Part shown: piece after piece, positions 44,280 to 56,091 of the stretch
Layout: the number at the start of each line of letters is the position of its first letter
Position numbering within the stretch: the stretch's first letter is position 1
Assembly (NCBI GenBank): GCA_033398695.1
Contig: JAWKAU010000224.1
Location: 1-64,000 of the forward strand
Source: Orobanche coerulescens
Taxonomy: Eukaryota; Streptophyta; Magnoliopsida; Lamiales; Orobanchaceae
Direction of reading: 5' to 3'
DNA: 64,000 nucleotides
Position numbers and translations under genes: made by a program
Notes under the pieces: model-generated
What the model saw: the letters and a program-made list of their open reading frames with translations, nothing else
What the model was told of the DNA's origin: nothing
Databases searched by the model: none

Positions 44280-45979
44280 TCCCCTTGATTGACTATGCCT
44301 TATAGCTACCTCATTAAAAATCTTATCAGGAAAACCCTATGGGACAAAACCATGATAAAGGAAAAAGAGTGCAGTTATATGAGTTCTCCTTCAAGTTAAC
44401 AAGGGTGAGTTTCTTCATAAATATCGGAGATGTCGCATCCAAATATTGTGAACTTGTTTTCTGAAAACTGAGGTTGGTAGCGCCTTTGTAAATAAACCTG
44501 CAATATTGTCACATGACCGAACATACTGAATGACAATCTCCTTCTTCTTCTCACGTTCTTGAGTATATGCGAAGAACTTTGAGGGGAATGTGTTTGGTTC
44601 TGTCGTCCTTGATATATCCTCCCTTGGTCTGCGCAACACATGCAGCATTATCTTCAAACAATATTGTTGGATCTTTATTAACTGGCAATCCACTGGCTTT
44701 CTTAATGTGTTGAGTGATAGATCTAAGCCATACACGTTCTTTACTTGCTTCGTGAAGAGCAATAACTTCAGCATGGTTTGAAGATATAGCAAATAGTGTT
44801 TGCTTTTGGGAATGCCAGGATATTGCAGTACCACCGACCATGAAAACGTAACCAGTTTGTGATTTGACTTTATGGGGATCTGATAACTAACCTGCATCTG
44901 CAAAACCAGTTATTTCTATGAATCTTTGGGATAAAATAATCCCAAATGTTCATTGGAGATAGCGAAGTATGTGTTTAATCTCATTCCAATGTGTTCGTGT
45001 TGGACATGAGCTATATCTTGCAAATAGATTCGTAGAAAATCTATATCTGGTTGCGTACAATTTGTAATATACATAAGAGCTCCAATTGCACTCAAATATG
45101 GTACTTGAGGACCAAGTACTTCTTCGTTGTCTTCACAAGGACGGAATGGATCATTTTCAACATTAAGTAACCTATTTATCATTGGGGTATTAAGCAGGCT
45201 TGCCTTATCCATATTAAAGCATTTTAAGACCCTTTTGTATAATTGGATTGATGTACAAATGTTACACTATGAAAGTGTTCAATTTGTAAACCAAGGCAAT
45301 ATTTGGTTTGTCCAAGGTCTTTTAGTTCAAATTCACCTTTTAGATAATTAATCGCTTCTTGAATTTCATTAAGAGTCACAATGATGTTTAAATCATCAAC
45401 ATAGACATCAATAATCACGAACCCAGTCGTCGTTTTCTTGATAAATACACATGGACACAATTGATCATTTATATATCCATTTTTCACTAAAAACTCTGTT
45501 AGGCAATTATACCTCATGAGCCTAGATAGTTTTAGCCCATACAATGATTGTTGTAGTTTAATTGCACATAACTCCCTCGGTTTTGATTTTAGTGCTTCAG
45601 GCACTTTGAATCCTTGAGGAATTCTCATATAAATATTAGTATCCAATAATCCATATAAATAAGCCGTTACAACATCTATAAGGCGTATTTCAAGATTATT
45701 TGAAACTGATAAGCTGATCAAGTATCTAAAGGTAATAGCATCCATGAGAGGAGAATATGTCTCATCATAATTAATTCAAGGTCTTTGGAAAAAACCTTGT
45801 GCAGCAAGACGAGCTTTGTATCTTATAATCTCATATTTCTCATTTAGCCAATGAACGAAAACCCATTTGTATACAATATGTTTCGCATCTTCAGGTGTGA
45901 CAACAATAGACCCAAATACCTTTCGCTTATTAAGTGAATCCAATTCAGCCTGTATGAAACCTTTCCAACTGATCCAATC
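44280..45979 (-). pseudogene. Copia-2 reverse transcriptase and RNase H (left part)
   Basis: From right to left: HDWISWKGFIQAELDSLNKR, YKWVFVH, YKARLAAQGF, a break, then MDAITFRYLISL, DVVTAYLYGLLD, SLYGLKLSR, DVYVDDLNII (motif C). A further break leads to MYITNCTQPDIDFL, AISWHSQKQTLFA, FEDNAACVAQ and, near the end, QYVRSCDNIAGLFTKALP. Several frameshifts and stops. The right half of the same element continues beyond 53014, across the gypsy insertion. Confidence 0.88.
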
Positions 45980-45989
45980 ATGCCTGATG

Positions 45990-47346
45990 TAACTGAGATG
46001 AGTTCGTCCATCCATCCTCCCCCTGCTTTGTCCAGACGGGTTTTTATCTCTTGCAAGATCTTTTTATTTGTTACTTCTACATGTCCGTTGATTTCCGGAT
46101 GAGCTACCGCGGCTACTCGTTGTTTGATGTGCATTCCTTCACATCAAGATTGGGTTCTCTTCATATTGAAGTGCGTCCCATTATCCTACATGAGTATTTG
46201 GGGCGCCCCATATCTGCAGCAGGTGTTGTTAAACAAAAAGCTTATAATCCTTTGCTTGGTGATGGTGGCCACTGGCTCGTCCTCCACCGATTTGCTGAAG
46301 TAATCGATGACTACTATCAAAAACTTCCTTCCTCCCGAGCCAGGTGTGAATTATCCCATAATGTCGATTCCCTATTTAGCAAATGGGCAGTGTGCTTCCA
46401 TAGTGATCATATTTTTTGCCGAGATGTGTATTAATGGTGCGTGTATTTGACATTTTTGGCAATGATTGACAATATCAACCGCTTTCTTGCTCATCGTCGG
46501 CCAGAAAAAACCTGCCCTTAATGTTTTGCGGATTAATGCCCTTCCATTAGTGTGATCACCGCAGCACCCCTCATGAATTTCTTCTAGTATGTTCCCCCCT
46601 TCTTCCTCCGAGATGCACCTCAGGTATGGTCCGAGATATGATCTTTTGTATAATTCACCATTAATACAACAAAATATTGCTGCCCTGAGCATGATTTTGG
46701 CTTTTTCCTGCTTGTCATTTGGTAGCTCTGCTCTGTTCAGATATGCTAATAAGGGAGATCTCCAATCAGCTATTTCATTTGTTTCCATCACCTGCTTTGC
46801 AATGCTACTCCGAGTTGCTCCTAATATTGTTATTGTTCGTGAGCGACAATCTACCAAGGAACTTCTCATTTTTGCCAAATAATCGGCTTTCACATTTTCG
46901 GCTCTAGGAATATGGATCAACTCCCATTCTCCTAGCTTCTTGGCAGCCTCTTTCACCTCCTCGACGTACCTCTTCATCCGCTCTTTGTTTATTTCAAATT
47001 TTCCCCCTATTTGTTGTGTGACAAGCTGAGAATCGGAGTAAGTGATGAGTCGTCGTGCACCTAAGTTAATTCCTAGCTGTATTCCCTTGACTAGGGCTTC
47101 ATACTCGGATTCATTGTTGGAGGCTTTGAAATCAAACTTCACAGCATATTCCAACTGCTCATCCTCTTGGGTAGTGAGAATTATCCCCGCTCCGGAGCCA
47201 CCAGTCGTGGCTGATCCATCAACATGTAAAAAGCATTGTCTTTCCACCAATGATGGTGTAGCCCCTTCTTGAATGAAATCTACCAGAGCTTGAGCTTTGA
47301 TCCCCGCTCTTGGTTCGTACTTCATGTCATACTCCCCCATTTCCAC
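45990..47346 (-). pseudogene. Tat-type gypsy RNase H and integrase (truncated)
   Basis: 47346-46372 is open: CFLHVDGSATTGGSGAGIIL ... FKASNNESEYEALVKGIQL ... TYSDSQLVTQQI ... RAENVKADYLAKM is the archaeal-type RNase H (RVT_3) known from Tat elements. The integrase zinc region follows (EIHEGCCGDHTNG ... VNHCQKCQIHA). After a break, the core end VAHPEINGHVEVTNKKILQ and WMDELISV are read to about 45994, where the gene stops at the element's terminal bases. The integrase C-terminus is lost. Confidence 0.88.
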
Positions 47347-49260
47347 CGCCCATTTAAAGAGGTGACCTCATGCGTTAGGTCGCCCTAGTATTTCTCTCAA
47401 GGGTAAGTTAGTTCGTAACTTTATGCGGTGGGCTAGGAAGTGCGGTCTCAGTCGTTGAGCTATAACTACTAATGCAAGGGATCCTTCCTCCTAATCGGAA
47501 TAGTTCCGCTCTGCTTCTTGTAAAATTCAGCTCATATAATAGATAGGTTTTTGCTGGTTTGCTTCTTCTCTTTATAAGACCGAGCTAACCGCCCCTTTTC
47601 CGATGGATAAGTATAGTATGAGCTCTTCCCCTAGTATTGGTTTGGTGAGCAGGGGCTCGCCTAAATTTTCTTTTAATTTCTCGAAATATACTTGTGATTC
47701 GGAGGTCCATTCGAACTTATTTCCCTTTCTTAAGAGCTTAAAAAATGGGAATCCTTTCTCGGCCGAGCGAGAGATAAATCAGCTCAGCCTTCCTATCAAT
47801 ATCTGGATGTCCTTGATATTTTTCGGAGGGCTCATTTGCAATACTGCTTTTACTTTCTCCGGGTTGACCTCAATTCCTTACTCCATGACCATATATCCTA
47901 GAAATTTCCCCGACTTCACTCCGAAATACCATTTCGATGGGTTGAGCTTCATCCCGTATGTACGCAGGTTTTCGAGCATTTCTTCTAGATCTCTGATATG
48001 CTCTCCCGCTTTTACACTTTTTACTAGCATATCATCAACATAGACCTCCATGTTCCTGCCGATTTGGGATTTAAATAATCTATCAACCATGATCTGATAT
48101 GTGGCTCTCGCGTTCTTTAGCCCAAAAGCCATGCGTACGTAACATAAGGTTCCTTTTGATACCACAAAGCTAACCCTATTTCTATCATCGGGCGCCAGGG
48201 CGATCTGATTATATCCCCAATAGGCATCCATCATGCTGAGTAATTCGCACCCCGAGGTAGAGTCTACTAGTTGATCTATGCGAGGTAATGGATAGTGATC
48301 CTTGGGACATGCTTTATTTAAATCTCGGAAATTCATGCACATTCTCCATTTTCCTTGACTTTCTCCTACCATGACAGTGTTGGATAGCCACTCCGGAAAC
48401 TAGATTTCCATTATGTGTCCAGCTCGTAGAAGCTTCTCAACTTCTTCCCCAATGATTCCGTTCATCTCCGGTCCAAAGTGCCCCCTCTTCTGCTTTACCG
48501 GCCTTACTGTTGGGTCGATGTTTAATCTGTGCTCGGCGACTGTTGGGCTTATCCCTACCAAGTCTTCGGCTGCAAATGCGAAGATGTCCACAAATTTTCT
48601 TAGCAAGTGAATCAGACTTTCCCTTAGCCCGTTATCCAACCGACTTCCTACGCGAGTTTTTGTTTTTGGCTTTCCTGGGACTAGTTATATCTCCATCAGC
48701 TCCTCATTAGGTTTGACACCTTCCTCCTGAGCTTCCTCTGACATTTTTAACTTCTTATCCTTTTTTAGCTCTGGATCCGAGCCTCTCAGCTCGGACGTCC
48801 TTTTACTGTTTTGTACCCCTTGATTTACCGTTGTCTGGTAGCAAGGCCGGGAAACAAATTGATCTCCAGCTACTTCCCCTACCTCGCTTCTCACGGGAAA
48901 TTTTACTTTCATGTGTGAGATAGACGCTACCGCCTCAAACTTGTTGAGCCCGGGACGCCCCAAAATAGCGTTATAGGCCGATTTAGTGTCTATTACTAAA
49001 AACCTGAGTGTCTTAACCTTTCGGTGCGGTATCCGGCCCAATGCTATCGGAAGTACATCTCTCCTACTGGTTGCACCAAAGTCATGCAAAACCCGTAAAG
49101 TCCCGTATCCACCTTTCTCAATTCCACCTCGAGGTTCATTTTCCTGAAACAGTCATAAAACAGTATATCCACCGAGCTTCATGTATTGATAAAGACACTT
49201 TGTACGTCATAAGTACCAATTTCTACTGTGATGACAAGTGCGTCGTTATGGGGCGCGTGT
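47347..49260 (-). pseudogene. Tat-type gypsy protease and reverse transcriptase
   Basis: Protease region: RPHNDALVITVEIG then an active-site position changed to a stop (INT-stop-SSVDILFYDCF), near 49170-49190, then SAYNAILGRPGLNKFEAV. RT: VRPVKQKRGHFGPEMNGII, KWRMCMNFRDLNKACPKDHY, MMDAYWGYNQI, FGLKNARATYQIMVDRLF, MEVYVDDMLVKS, FLGYMVME. Several stops and frameshifts. Confidence 0.9.
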
Positions 49261-49299
49261 GAGCTTTTCTAGCCTGATTGGAACTCCGTCGGTCAGTTT

Positions 49300-49525
49300 T
49301 TAAGGACGACCTATATTAACTTTGAAGAGGTGGTCTTTAAGGACGAGCTATATTAAAATGAGGCTATTCTCATAACCAAGTTGCATTGACTAGGCATATC
49401 AGTATCGTACATATCCGAGATACATTCACATTAAAAGATTTTTCATTAAGAGATATGCGCCAGTACAGAGACAACGAAAAGAACGAATACATATACAAGC
49501 AAAGCTAAACTACGCGCTCGGGAAA
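49300..49525. other. Junction zone between pol block and extra-ORF block
   Basis: Contains an imperfect direct repeat, TTAAGGACGACCTATATTAA (49300) and TTTAAGGACGAGCTATATTA (49336). No Gag sequence. This is where the two oppositely arranged blocks meet. Confidence 0.4.
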
Positions 49526-51978
49526 TCAGGGAGGAGACGAGTGGGAAGCCTCAGGGTTAGCCTCCCCAGACGGAGCATCAGGAGTATCAGCCATGTCATA
49601 TGGAGCAAGGGGGATAGAGGGTAGCTCCAAATCTAGACCGAATTCGGTTATGGACTCCCCAAGAGTGGCTTCTGACCAAGCAGCATCTGGGGACTCGTTC
49701 CCACCGAGCACGGGATGTGACAAAATCAAAATACTGCATCGTAGTGGGAGCGAGTCGAACCAGGTAGGCAATTGAATTATGATAGCGAGTAAGGAGGGCT
49801 GAACGATAAGCCCCCATGATAGATTGTCTGACGTCACTTGTCAAGAAGCGGCGCTGGCCATCCAAGAATCCTCGCTCCCAGGTCGAGGACCCCTCAGACC
49901 TGGCCTCTGTAAGCTAGGCTAAGCTGTACAACCCTCTCGGATGCGGCCTTAGCCTCTGCAAGTTGAGCCTTGAGCTGGATGACCTTCTCAGATTCTGCCT
50001 GAGCCTGAGTCTTTGTAAGCTTTAACTCTTGGTTCAGTTGGACATTAGCCATTTGGACTCGCTCTAACACCGTATCCCGCTCGGAAATCTTTTTTAGGGC
50101 AATATTCAGACGATATTTCCTCTCGCTCAGCCTCGACTTGAGATCTGTCTTCGCCTCCAGGGTAGCCTTAAGCTCAGCAGACATCTGAGCCATTTGGAAG
50201 AAAAGGAAGCTCCGCTTTTCTGCTCTTCCGCCAAACATACCAGGGTAGAGCAAAGTTTAAAAAAAGGGGGGGACTTCGTCAAAATATAAACAAAGGTAGA
50301 AATAGTAGAAAGAAAAAATAAACAAAGGTAGTTACCTTCCCTAAATACATAATCAAGTCTAGGTGGGAATCCTGCATGGAGTTACGTAGTATCTCACTGT
50401 CCCTATCGGGGACCACCGAGCTCAAAAGAGGAAGGAATTTCTCAAACTCCTTGCAGCGCAGCAGGATCCATACCCGAACTAGAAGTACTCGTAGCCTTGA
50501 GCCGCTTGGTGGGAGCGGAGAATTATGGGGAGCGGGATCACTTAGTGACCTGCAGCTGTGGAGAAGAGCTCGCAGGACCCAGCCCCATGGTTAAAGGGGG
50601 AGCTAGGTCAGAAGGTAGGGTTGCCCCGACTTTGGCTCCCTTGGTAGAAACAGGCCTTTGTTTCGGATTGGATGAGCCCTCCGCCCTCTCTTTAGGGGGA
50701 TTCACCGACCTGGGAACCTTGTCCTTCGCAGGTTCGGTAGGCTTTGTAGCATCAGACTGAGAGGCCCGCATAAAACAATTTGGAAAAAACAGTATTAATA
50801 GGTCATTAAATCATCCTGGTATGCCAAGAGAGGAAAAGTAATGACAGAAATATAATGAACAAAGTCGTTAAAACCTACCAATGTCAGGAATAGCCGGATA
50901 AGGATTCGAGCTCAACCCGCAATGAAATAACATGTCGTGAAAATGCGTTATCTGGAAGGCACTATAGGAAATGACGTTCCTTTCCCTAACCTTATTAACC
51001 CACTCAGCTCGGATAGAGCTGCGCTTAGGGATCAGAGCCATACTGGGGGTGGCCTGCCTCCATTCCATGGAAAAAACCCCAAGATTCACCAGAAGAAAGA
51101 TGGAGGAAAAAAAAACGTGAACTCCAATCCTTGACGTTGGAATGGAGGTGGGTAAAGAAATGGACGTTATTCCGAGAAGTCAAAATAGAAAGAGCCTTTA
51201 AAGCTCTTCACCCATAAGCAAAAGTAAAAGAAATCTAGGTCGGGCTCCTCATTATTATAGTGACACAACACACGGAAGTCGACCATACAACAAAATGAGT
51301 TGAGGGAAAATTGATTGAGAGGGAGATTGTATTTAGTAGAAAGAGAAACAAGGAAAGGGTGAAGAGGAAAATGAAGGCCATTATTCACCTGATCCACAAA
51401 CCAAGTGATGTGACCTGAAGGAGGGTGATCAGAGATGGGGTGTGACAAAATCCCACCCCGGGGGAAGCCTAAGAAATCTTATAAAGCTCTCCTGGGCAGC
51501 TGGGCTAGTCCTAAATAAAGGATGGGGAGGAAGGACATGCGTAGCCCCCGCACTTACTTGATAAGGGTCGGCTAACAGACCGGTAACAGTCACCTCATCA
51601 GAAGGGGGAGGGGACGGGGGATCTACAATAACTAAAAGGATGACGGAAGGAGGGCTAAAGGGTATATCATCTAGCTCCAATCAGTCTATATTACCCATGG
51701 GCTCATCTACGAGACAAAGGGAGGAGCCTACAGCTCTCTCCGACATACCACCCAAATCCCCATCGGAAGAAGATAAACCTTCCAAAAATGAATCCACGAC
51801 CGATTGACCGGAGATATTTTGAGAGTCGGGTGGAGGACATCATAAAAAGAAAAAAAAAATGGAGAATGGGGAAGAGAAGAAAAATTATAAAAAGAGAGAA
51901 AAAGAGACGAAAGTACTTAGATAAACATACCCATGAGCTAGGCACGAGAAAATCGTCGGAGGTGAAGAGGAGGGGCAT
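49526..51978 (-). pseudogene. Tat-element extra ORF: 'putative gypsy-type transposon' domain plus coiled coil
   Basis: On the minus strand: an N-terminal Ser-rich part (from about 51840), then a conserved block HITWFVDQVNNGLHFPLHPF ... YNLPLNQFSLNSFCCMVDF (51418-51280) that matches the plant 'putative gypsy-type transposon' (Transposase_28-like) domain. Then come spacer segments, SYSAFQITHFHDMLFHCGL, a charged linker, and a long coiled coil (ELKATLEAKTDLKSRLSE ... LKAQLAEAKAASERVVQL; 50210-49894). Frames shift between segments. Such extra ORFs are known in Tat-lineage elements, often antisense between integrase and the 3' LTR. Their role is unknown. Confidence 0.7.
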
Positions 51979-52181
51979 TGCCGGAAGCAGTAGCTGCGGT
52001 CTAAGAACACCAGAGAGGTTACAAGTTCTAAATGCGAGAAAAACCAGGAAGCAGAAATGAACCAGTAATAGGTAGCCCTCCTTTTATAAGAGGAAAGGAA
52101 CGATCTGGAACGTCCGATGATATTTCTAAAGGAACGGCCCGGATCCAACACCGCCCTGACGCATGTGTAGTAGGTTGACAC

Positions 52182-52372
52182 TTGGATCTAGGTATGTTGG
52201 GAAGCGGGACTCGAGAAAAGAGGCGGCATGGTCATAAATGCGCACGAATCTAGAGGCAAGTCATCATTACCTGGGAACCAGATTCCCAATGGATTATTAT
52301 ATCGAGGTCGCCCGACTGAAGCAAACATCACTTTACTCGGTCTAACAGCTCGACTAGAGTAGGGGGACTAGT
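52182..52372. other. Untranslated region ahead of the Tat LTR
   Basis: No coding sequence. Ends in GAGTAGGGGGACTAGT, a plausible polypurine tract for a plus-strand LTR starting at 52373. Confidence 0.45.
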
Positions 52373-53013
52373 TGATAGGACGATAAATGTGAACCTCCCA
52401 AAAATCCGGTCTAAGGAGCTCAAGAACAGGTAAATGTACCAACCTCTGTGTAAAAAATGAGGCCCTGCCAAAAGGAGTCCAACCTCATTAATCGTATGCC
52501 GAGCTCGATAGACATTATGCGAACATCGGGAAAGACTGACAGGCCTACCGACCTCTTGACAGGAAATGAAGTCCCTTCGTTAGATAATCCGACCTACATG
52601 GCCCTACCTCGAGCTAGGAAGAATCCGAACTCATAAGGATAAGACCCGTGAAAGACTAGGATCTTACCTATCGGACAAAATCCCAGAAATACCGGGATGG
52701 ACAGCTGCATCCGAAATCACCAGATATTCAGGGATTGGCGACTGCAGCCCAAATCCCCAGAAATCAGGGATTTACGCTAAAAGCTAATAAGAGAACTTCA
52801 AGTAAAGGTTGCTGCCCCCATCTATAAATAAGGAAGGAGTCTTTCCTCCATAAGCCAAGTAATCAGAAACACTTAGAGAGGGAAAGAGAGAAAGAGGGAA
52901 ACACTTTGAGAGAGAATCATTTAAAGATAGAAGCATTTCACATATTTAAGTTGTCTTAGATAAACTTCTATGGTTAAACCGGTTCATGGTGACCGATCAG
53001 CTCGGTTACATCA
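52373..53013 (+). repeat. Probable LTR of the Tat-type element (plus orientation)
   Basis: Starts TGATAGGACG after the purine tract and ends GGTTACATCA at the target duplication. CTATAAATAAGG (about 52820) with a purine-rich leader downstream looks like its promoter. Orientation is inferred from the TATA and polypurine tract and is opposite to pol. Confidence 0.6.
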
Positions 53014-53018
53014 ATGCC

Positions 53019-53437
53019 TCTTGTGACATTCAAATATAGATGTTGGTTCCGGATCTTCATTCACGTTATCAATTTCTTGTGACATGGAATAACAAAACAT
53101 GTCATTGATATCCTTCATTTCATTTTGGTTTCATATTTTTCCATTATTGATATAATTAATGGAGATCTCATGATTTTCTTCTTGTTGAAGGTTTTCTTTA
53201 TAATTACATGTTCCCTGATTTTTTTCTTCGTGTGTTCCCTTTGGAACACATACACCTAATTTGGCTTCATCAGGTTTTCCACATTTATTCTTCTTTCGAG
53301 GAATTTTATATTTGGAACCAACAGGTCGTCCACGCTTCAGGCGTGTTTTGGATTCATTTGGCATATTTTCATTGGATTGCTCTTTTGGAACCTCAATCAG
53401 GGCAGGAGTATTTGCAGCGGCTATGTGTGACTATGTC
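53019..53437 (-). pseudogene. Copia-2 integrase-RT linker region
   Basis: Minus-strand frame 53364-53131 reads MPNESKTRLKRGRPVGSKYK, the basic linker typical of this copia family between integrase and RT. Bounded on the left by the gypsy insertion and on the right by a solo LTR. Confidence 0.8.
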
Positions 53438-53442
53438 ACTCT

Positions 53443-54384
53443 TGTTGTGTCGAGATTTATACGTCTCAACAGGCGATCGCCTCATAGACCGGGCGACCGA
53501 GCCAGAGCCCAGCGGCCAAGGCAGATTGGCCGACCGAAGGTCCCAGGATAAGTCTCGGTGCCGAGCGATCGACATCTAAGGCGATCGTCTCTCGGTACTT
53601 GGCGATCGACCCCTGGTGACCGACCAAATGACGACCGCCTCATGCCACGCGAATCCAACGATCGTCCAGTCGGCAAGGGCCGAAGCTCGAAGCAAGAACC
53701 CACGTGCAGATCCGTAAAAGGCTCCGCAAGACATGGATCGTTGACCACAGCCTGTTAGCATCTTTTCACCAACCGACAGACCCACCGAAAGGTGTACAGT
53801 GGGACCGCCCGTGACAGCGACTCAGGACGCGTGCCGGCTCCTCATTGGACCGCACGGCTGGCTGCCAGCAGCAGCCGCATGCTTTAAGGCAGACAGCCCA
53901 TATGACATAAAGACGATCGCCCCTTATTATATTACATGAAAGGCGATCGCCCGTCAGTAAACAGAGCATCTCAGCTCCTATAAATAGAAGGCTGCCTGCA
54001 CTTGGACGTCTCTCTACTTCTAAACAAGCTCAACTCACAACTTGGCTTTCTTACTCTTGGCAACAGCTATCTCTCGGCTTTTCTCTCTCTCAGCACCTCT
54101 CAATCCTGAGACGGTCGTCAGAAACGAGAACAATAACACGCAGAGCTTCGCTCAAGAGCTAGATAAATAGGATCTTTTACACTCATTGTAATAGCATTCT
54201 TACATTAATACTTGTATCCCCAAATATTTCTATTAATAACATCTCGCGAGAGCATTCAAGCCCGGGCCTAACAAACCCGGCAAATCTTGTGTTATTCACA
54301 CCCCCACGGATGTGCTCTCGCAATTTGCTGTTGCTCGACCGTTCCAGCAATATCTATCTTCGGATAATATTTCGGGTAACAACA
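53443..54384 (+). mobile_element. Solo LTR inserted in copia-2
   Basis: TGTTGTGTCGAG...GGGTAACAACA, bounded by ACTCT at 53438-53442 and 54385-54389. Plus-strand TATA CCTATAAATAGAAGG (about 53978). Contains repeated GCGATCG motifs (53474-53960) and no internal retroelement sequence. A solo LTR forms by recombination between the two LTRs of a full element; the family is not known. Confidence 0.9.
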
Positions 54385-54389
54385 ACTCT

Positions 54390-55860
54390 TTTTGTATCTG
54401 TAAATGCATTTGGTAATTGATTTGCTATATTCTGCAAGTGTATGATCTTTGAACTTCTAGTTCACGTTGTTTTGTGAAGGATCAAGGTGCAATAATGATG
54501 ATGTACACCACTGAATTTGTTTTTCCACTTGTTTCTCCTTTTCACCTAACAATGGAAATTCTTCTTCACTAAATGACAAACCACGAATCGAGCGGTTAAA
54601 ATATTACCTATTTTTGGTTCAATATATCTGATTATTGAGGGTAATCAATATCCCATATAAATTCTCAATCTTATTTGTGGTCCCATTTTGTACGTTGCGG
54701 TGGAGCAATTGGTACATATACAGCACAACCAAAAAATCTAATATGTGAAAGATTTAGTTCTCGACCAAATGCTAGATGTAATGGGGAATATTCATGATAT
54801 GCACTCAGTCTAATACGACTTCATGTTGCAGCATGCAAGATAGTATGTCCCCATATAGAAATATGGAGCTTTGTTCTCATTATTTTTGGTGTGGCAATAA
54901 GTTGGAGACGTTTGATTAATGATTCAGTCAAATCGTTCTGTGTATGAACATGAGCTACTGGATGTTCAACATCAATGCCCACTACCATATAATAATCATT
55001 AAAGGCTTGAGATGTAAATTCCTCAACATTATCAAGTCGAACTTTCTTAATCATGTAATCTGAGAATTGTGCTCTCAATTTGATTAATTAATAAACCTGG
55101 CAATGCCAAATTGCGAGTTGGTAAAAGATATACGTAAGTATCTAAATGATCCACAAGGTGGATGAATAGGTCGACATATATCAACATGAATTATTTCAAA
55201 AATGTTAGCGATTAATTCCCAACTTTAGTTGGTGATGCTCTTATTATCAATTTACCTTGAGAACAAGCAACACAAGATAGTTCATGAGATTGAAAAATCT
55301 TCTTGCTTTTCAATATGACCACTAGAATTTCCCATAAATTTTCGCATCATTATCGAACCGGAATGTCCTAACTGATCACGCCAAACTTTGAATGTTTCAG
55401 CAAACTTCGGGTTTACTGTGTTATACGATTCAAATATTTTTATATTAGTATAGTACAACCTAGATGATAGAGCGGGTAATTTTTCCAACACACACTTACT
55501 TCCGGAAGTGTTTGAAGTACAAAGATATTTGTTATTATTTTTATCCATAGTTTCAACATACGAATATAATGTATCCATTCATACGAATATCTTTGAAACT
55601 TAATAAATTTATTTGGTACTTGGGAGAAAACAATGCATTTCTTACTTTGAAGTTCGTGCATCGTGGCATCAGAAAATTGGCACTTTCAAATCCCTCAATT
55701 ATTTGTGCACTACCAGATATGAGATTAACACTTGCTTTGATAATTCTCAATTGCTGAAAATATTTCTTATCTTTCAATATAGTATATATAGTATCACGGT
55801 CTGCAAGATATAAGTCGTCGTCTTGAATTTTGGATTGAGACATATCTATATTCTATTTAA
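54390..55860 (-). pseudogene. Copia-2 integrase and protease-side region (right part)
   Basis: From right to left: DRDTIYTILKDKKYFQQLRI and ALFSPKYQINLLSFKDIR (region before integrase), CVLEKLPALSSRLYYTNI, FKVWRDQLGHSGSIMMRK (integrase zinc region), VEEFTSQAFNDYYMVVGIDV, then RELNLSHIRFFGCAVYVPIA. Multiple stops. Gag is absent. Confidence 0.85.
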
Positions 55861-56091
55861 ATAAAGGAACAAGAAAGTAATTAAATTGTTGAAGAGGGAC
55901 TATAAGATATGACATGAAATGCAGATTTATATTATCTCAAACAAACTATTACATAGGAAAATAGAGACATAGAACACTCGTACATAATAAAATTTCACAA
56001 CACTCTTGCAAACAAAAATACTATAGAACTAGTTCATTTTTCTCGCAATTTGTTTTCATCATCACGATTGATCAATCATTTCCGTGGTAGC
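55861..56091. other. Remaining flank of copia-2
   Basis: AT-rich, no Gag or identifiable LTR; cut on the right by the next element. Confidence 0.4.

Larger units (their letters stand above)
45985..53013. mobile_element. Rearranged Tat-type Ty3/gypsy element inside copia-2
   Basis: ATGCC is duplicated at 45980-45984 and 53014-53018, and the copia-2 frame resumes across it. The left terminus TGATGTAACTGAG is the reverse complement of the right terminus CTCGGTTACATCA. The left block is pol (minus strand); the right block is an antisense-type extra ORF plus an LTR that appears to point to the plus strand. A Gag region and a second LTR are missing. The two blocks therefore face each other, unlike any normal LTR element; an inversion with deletion is inferred. 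Confidence 0.75.

Noticed and set aside
53443..54000. ORFs in the GC-rich part of the solo LTR on both strands
   Set aside because: No protein motif; high GC and few stops explain them.
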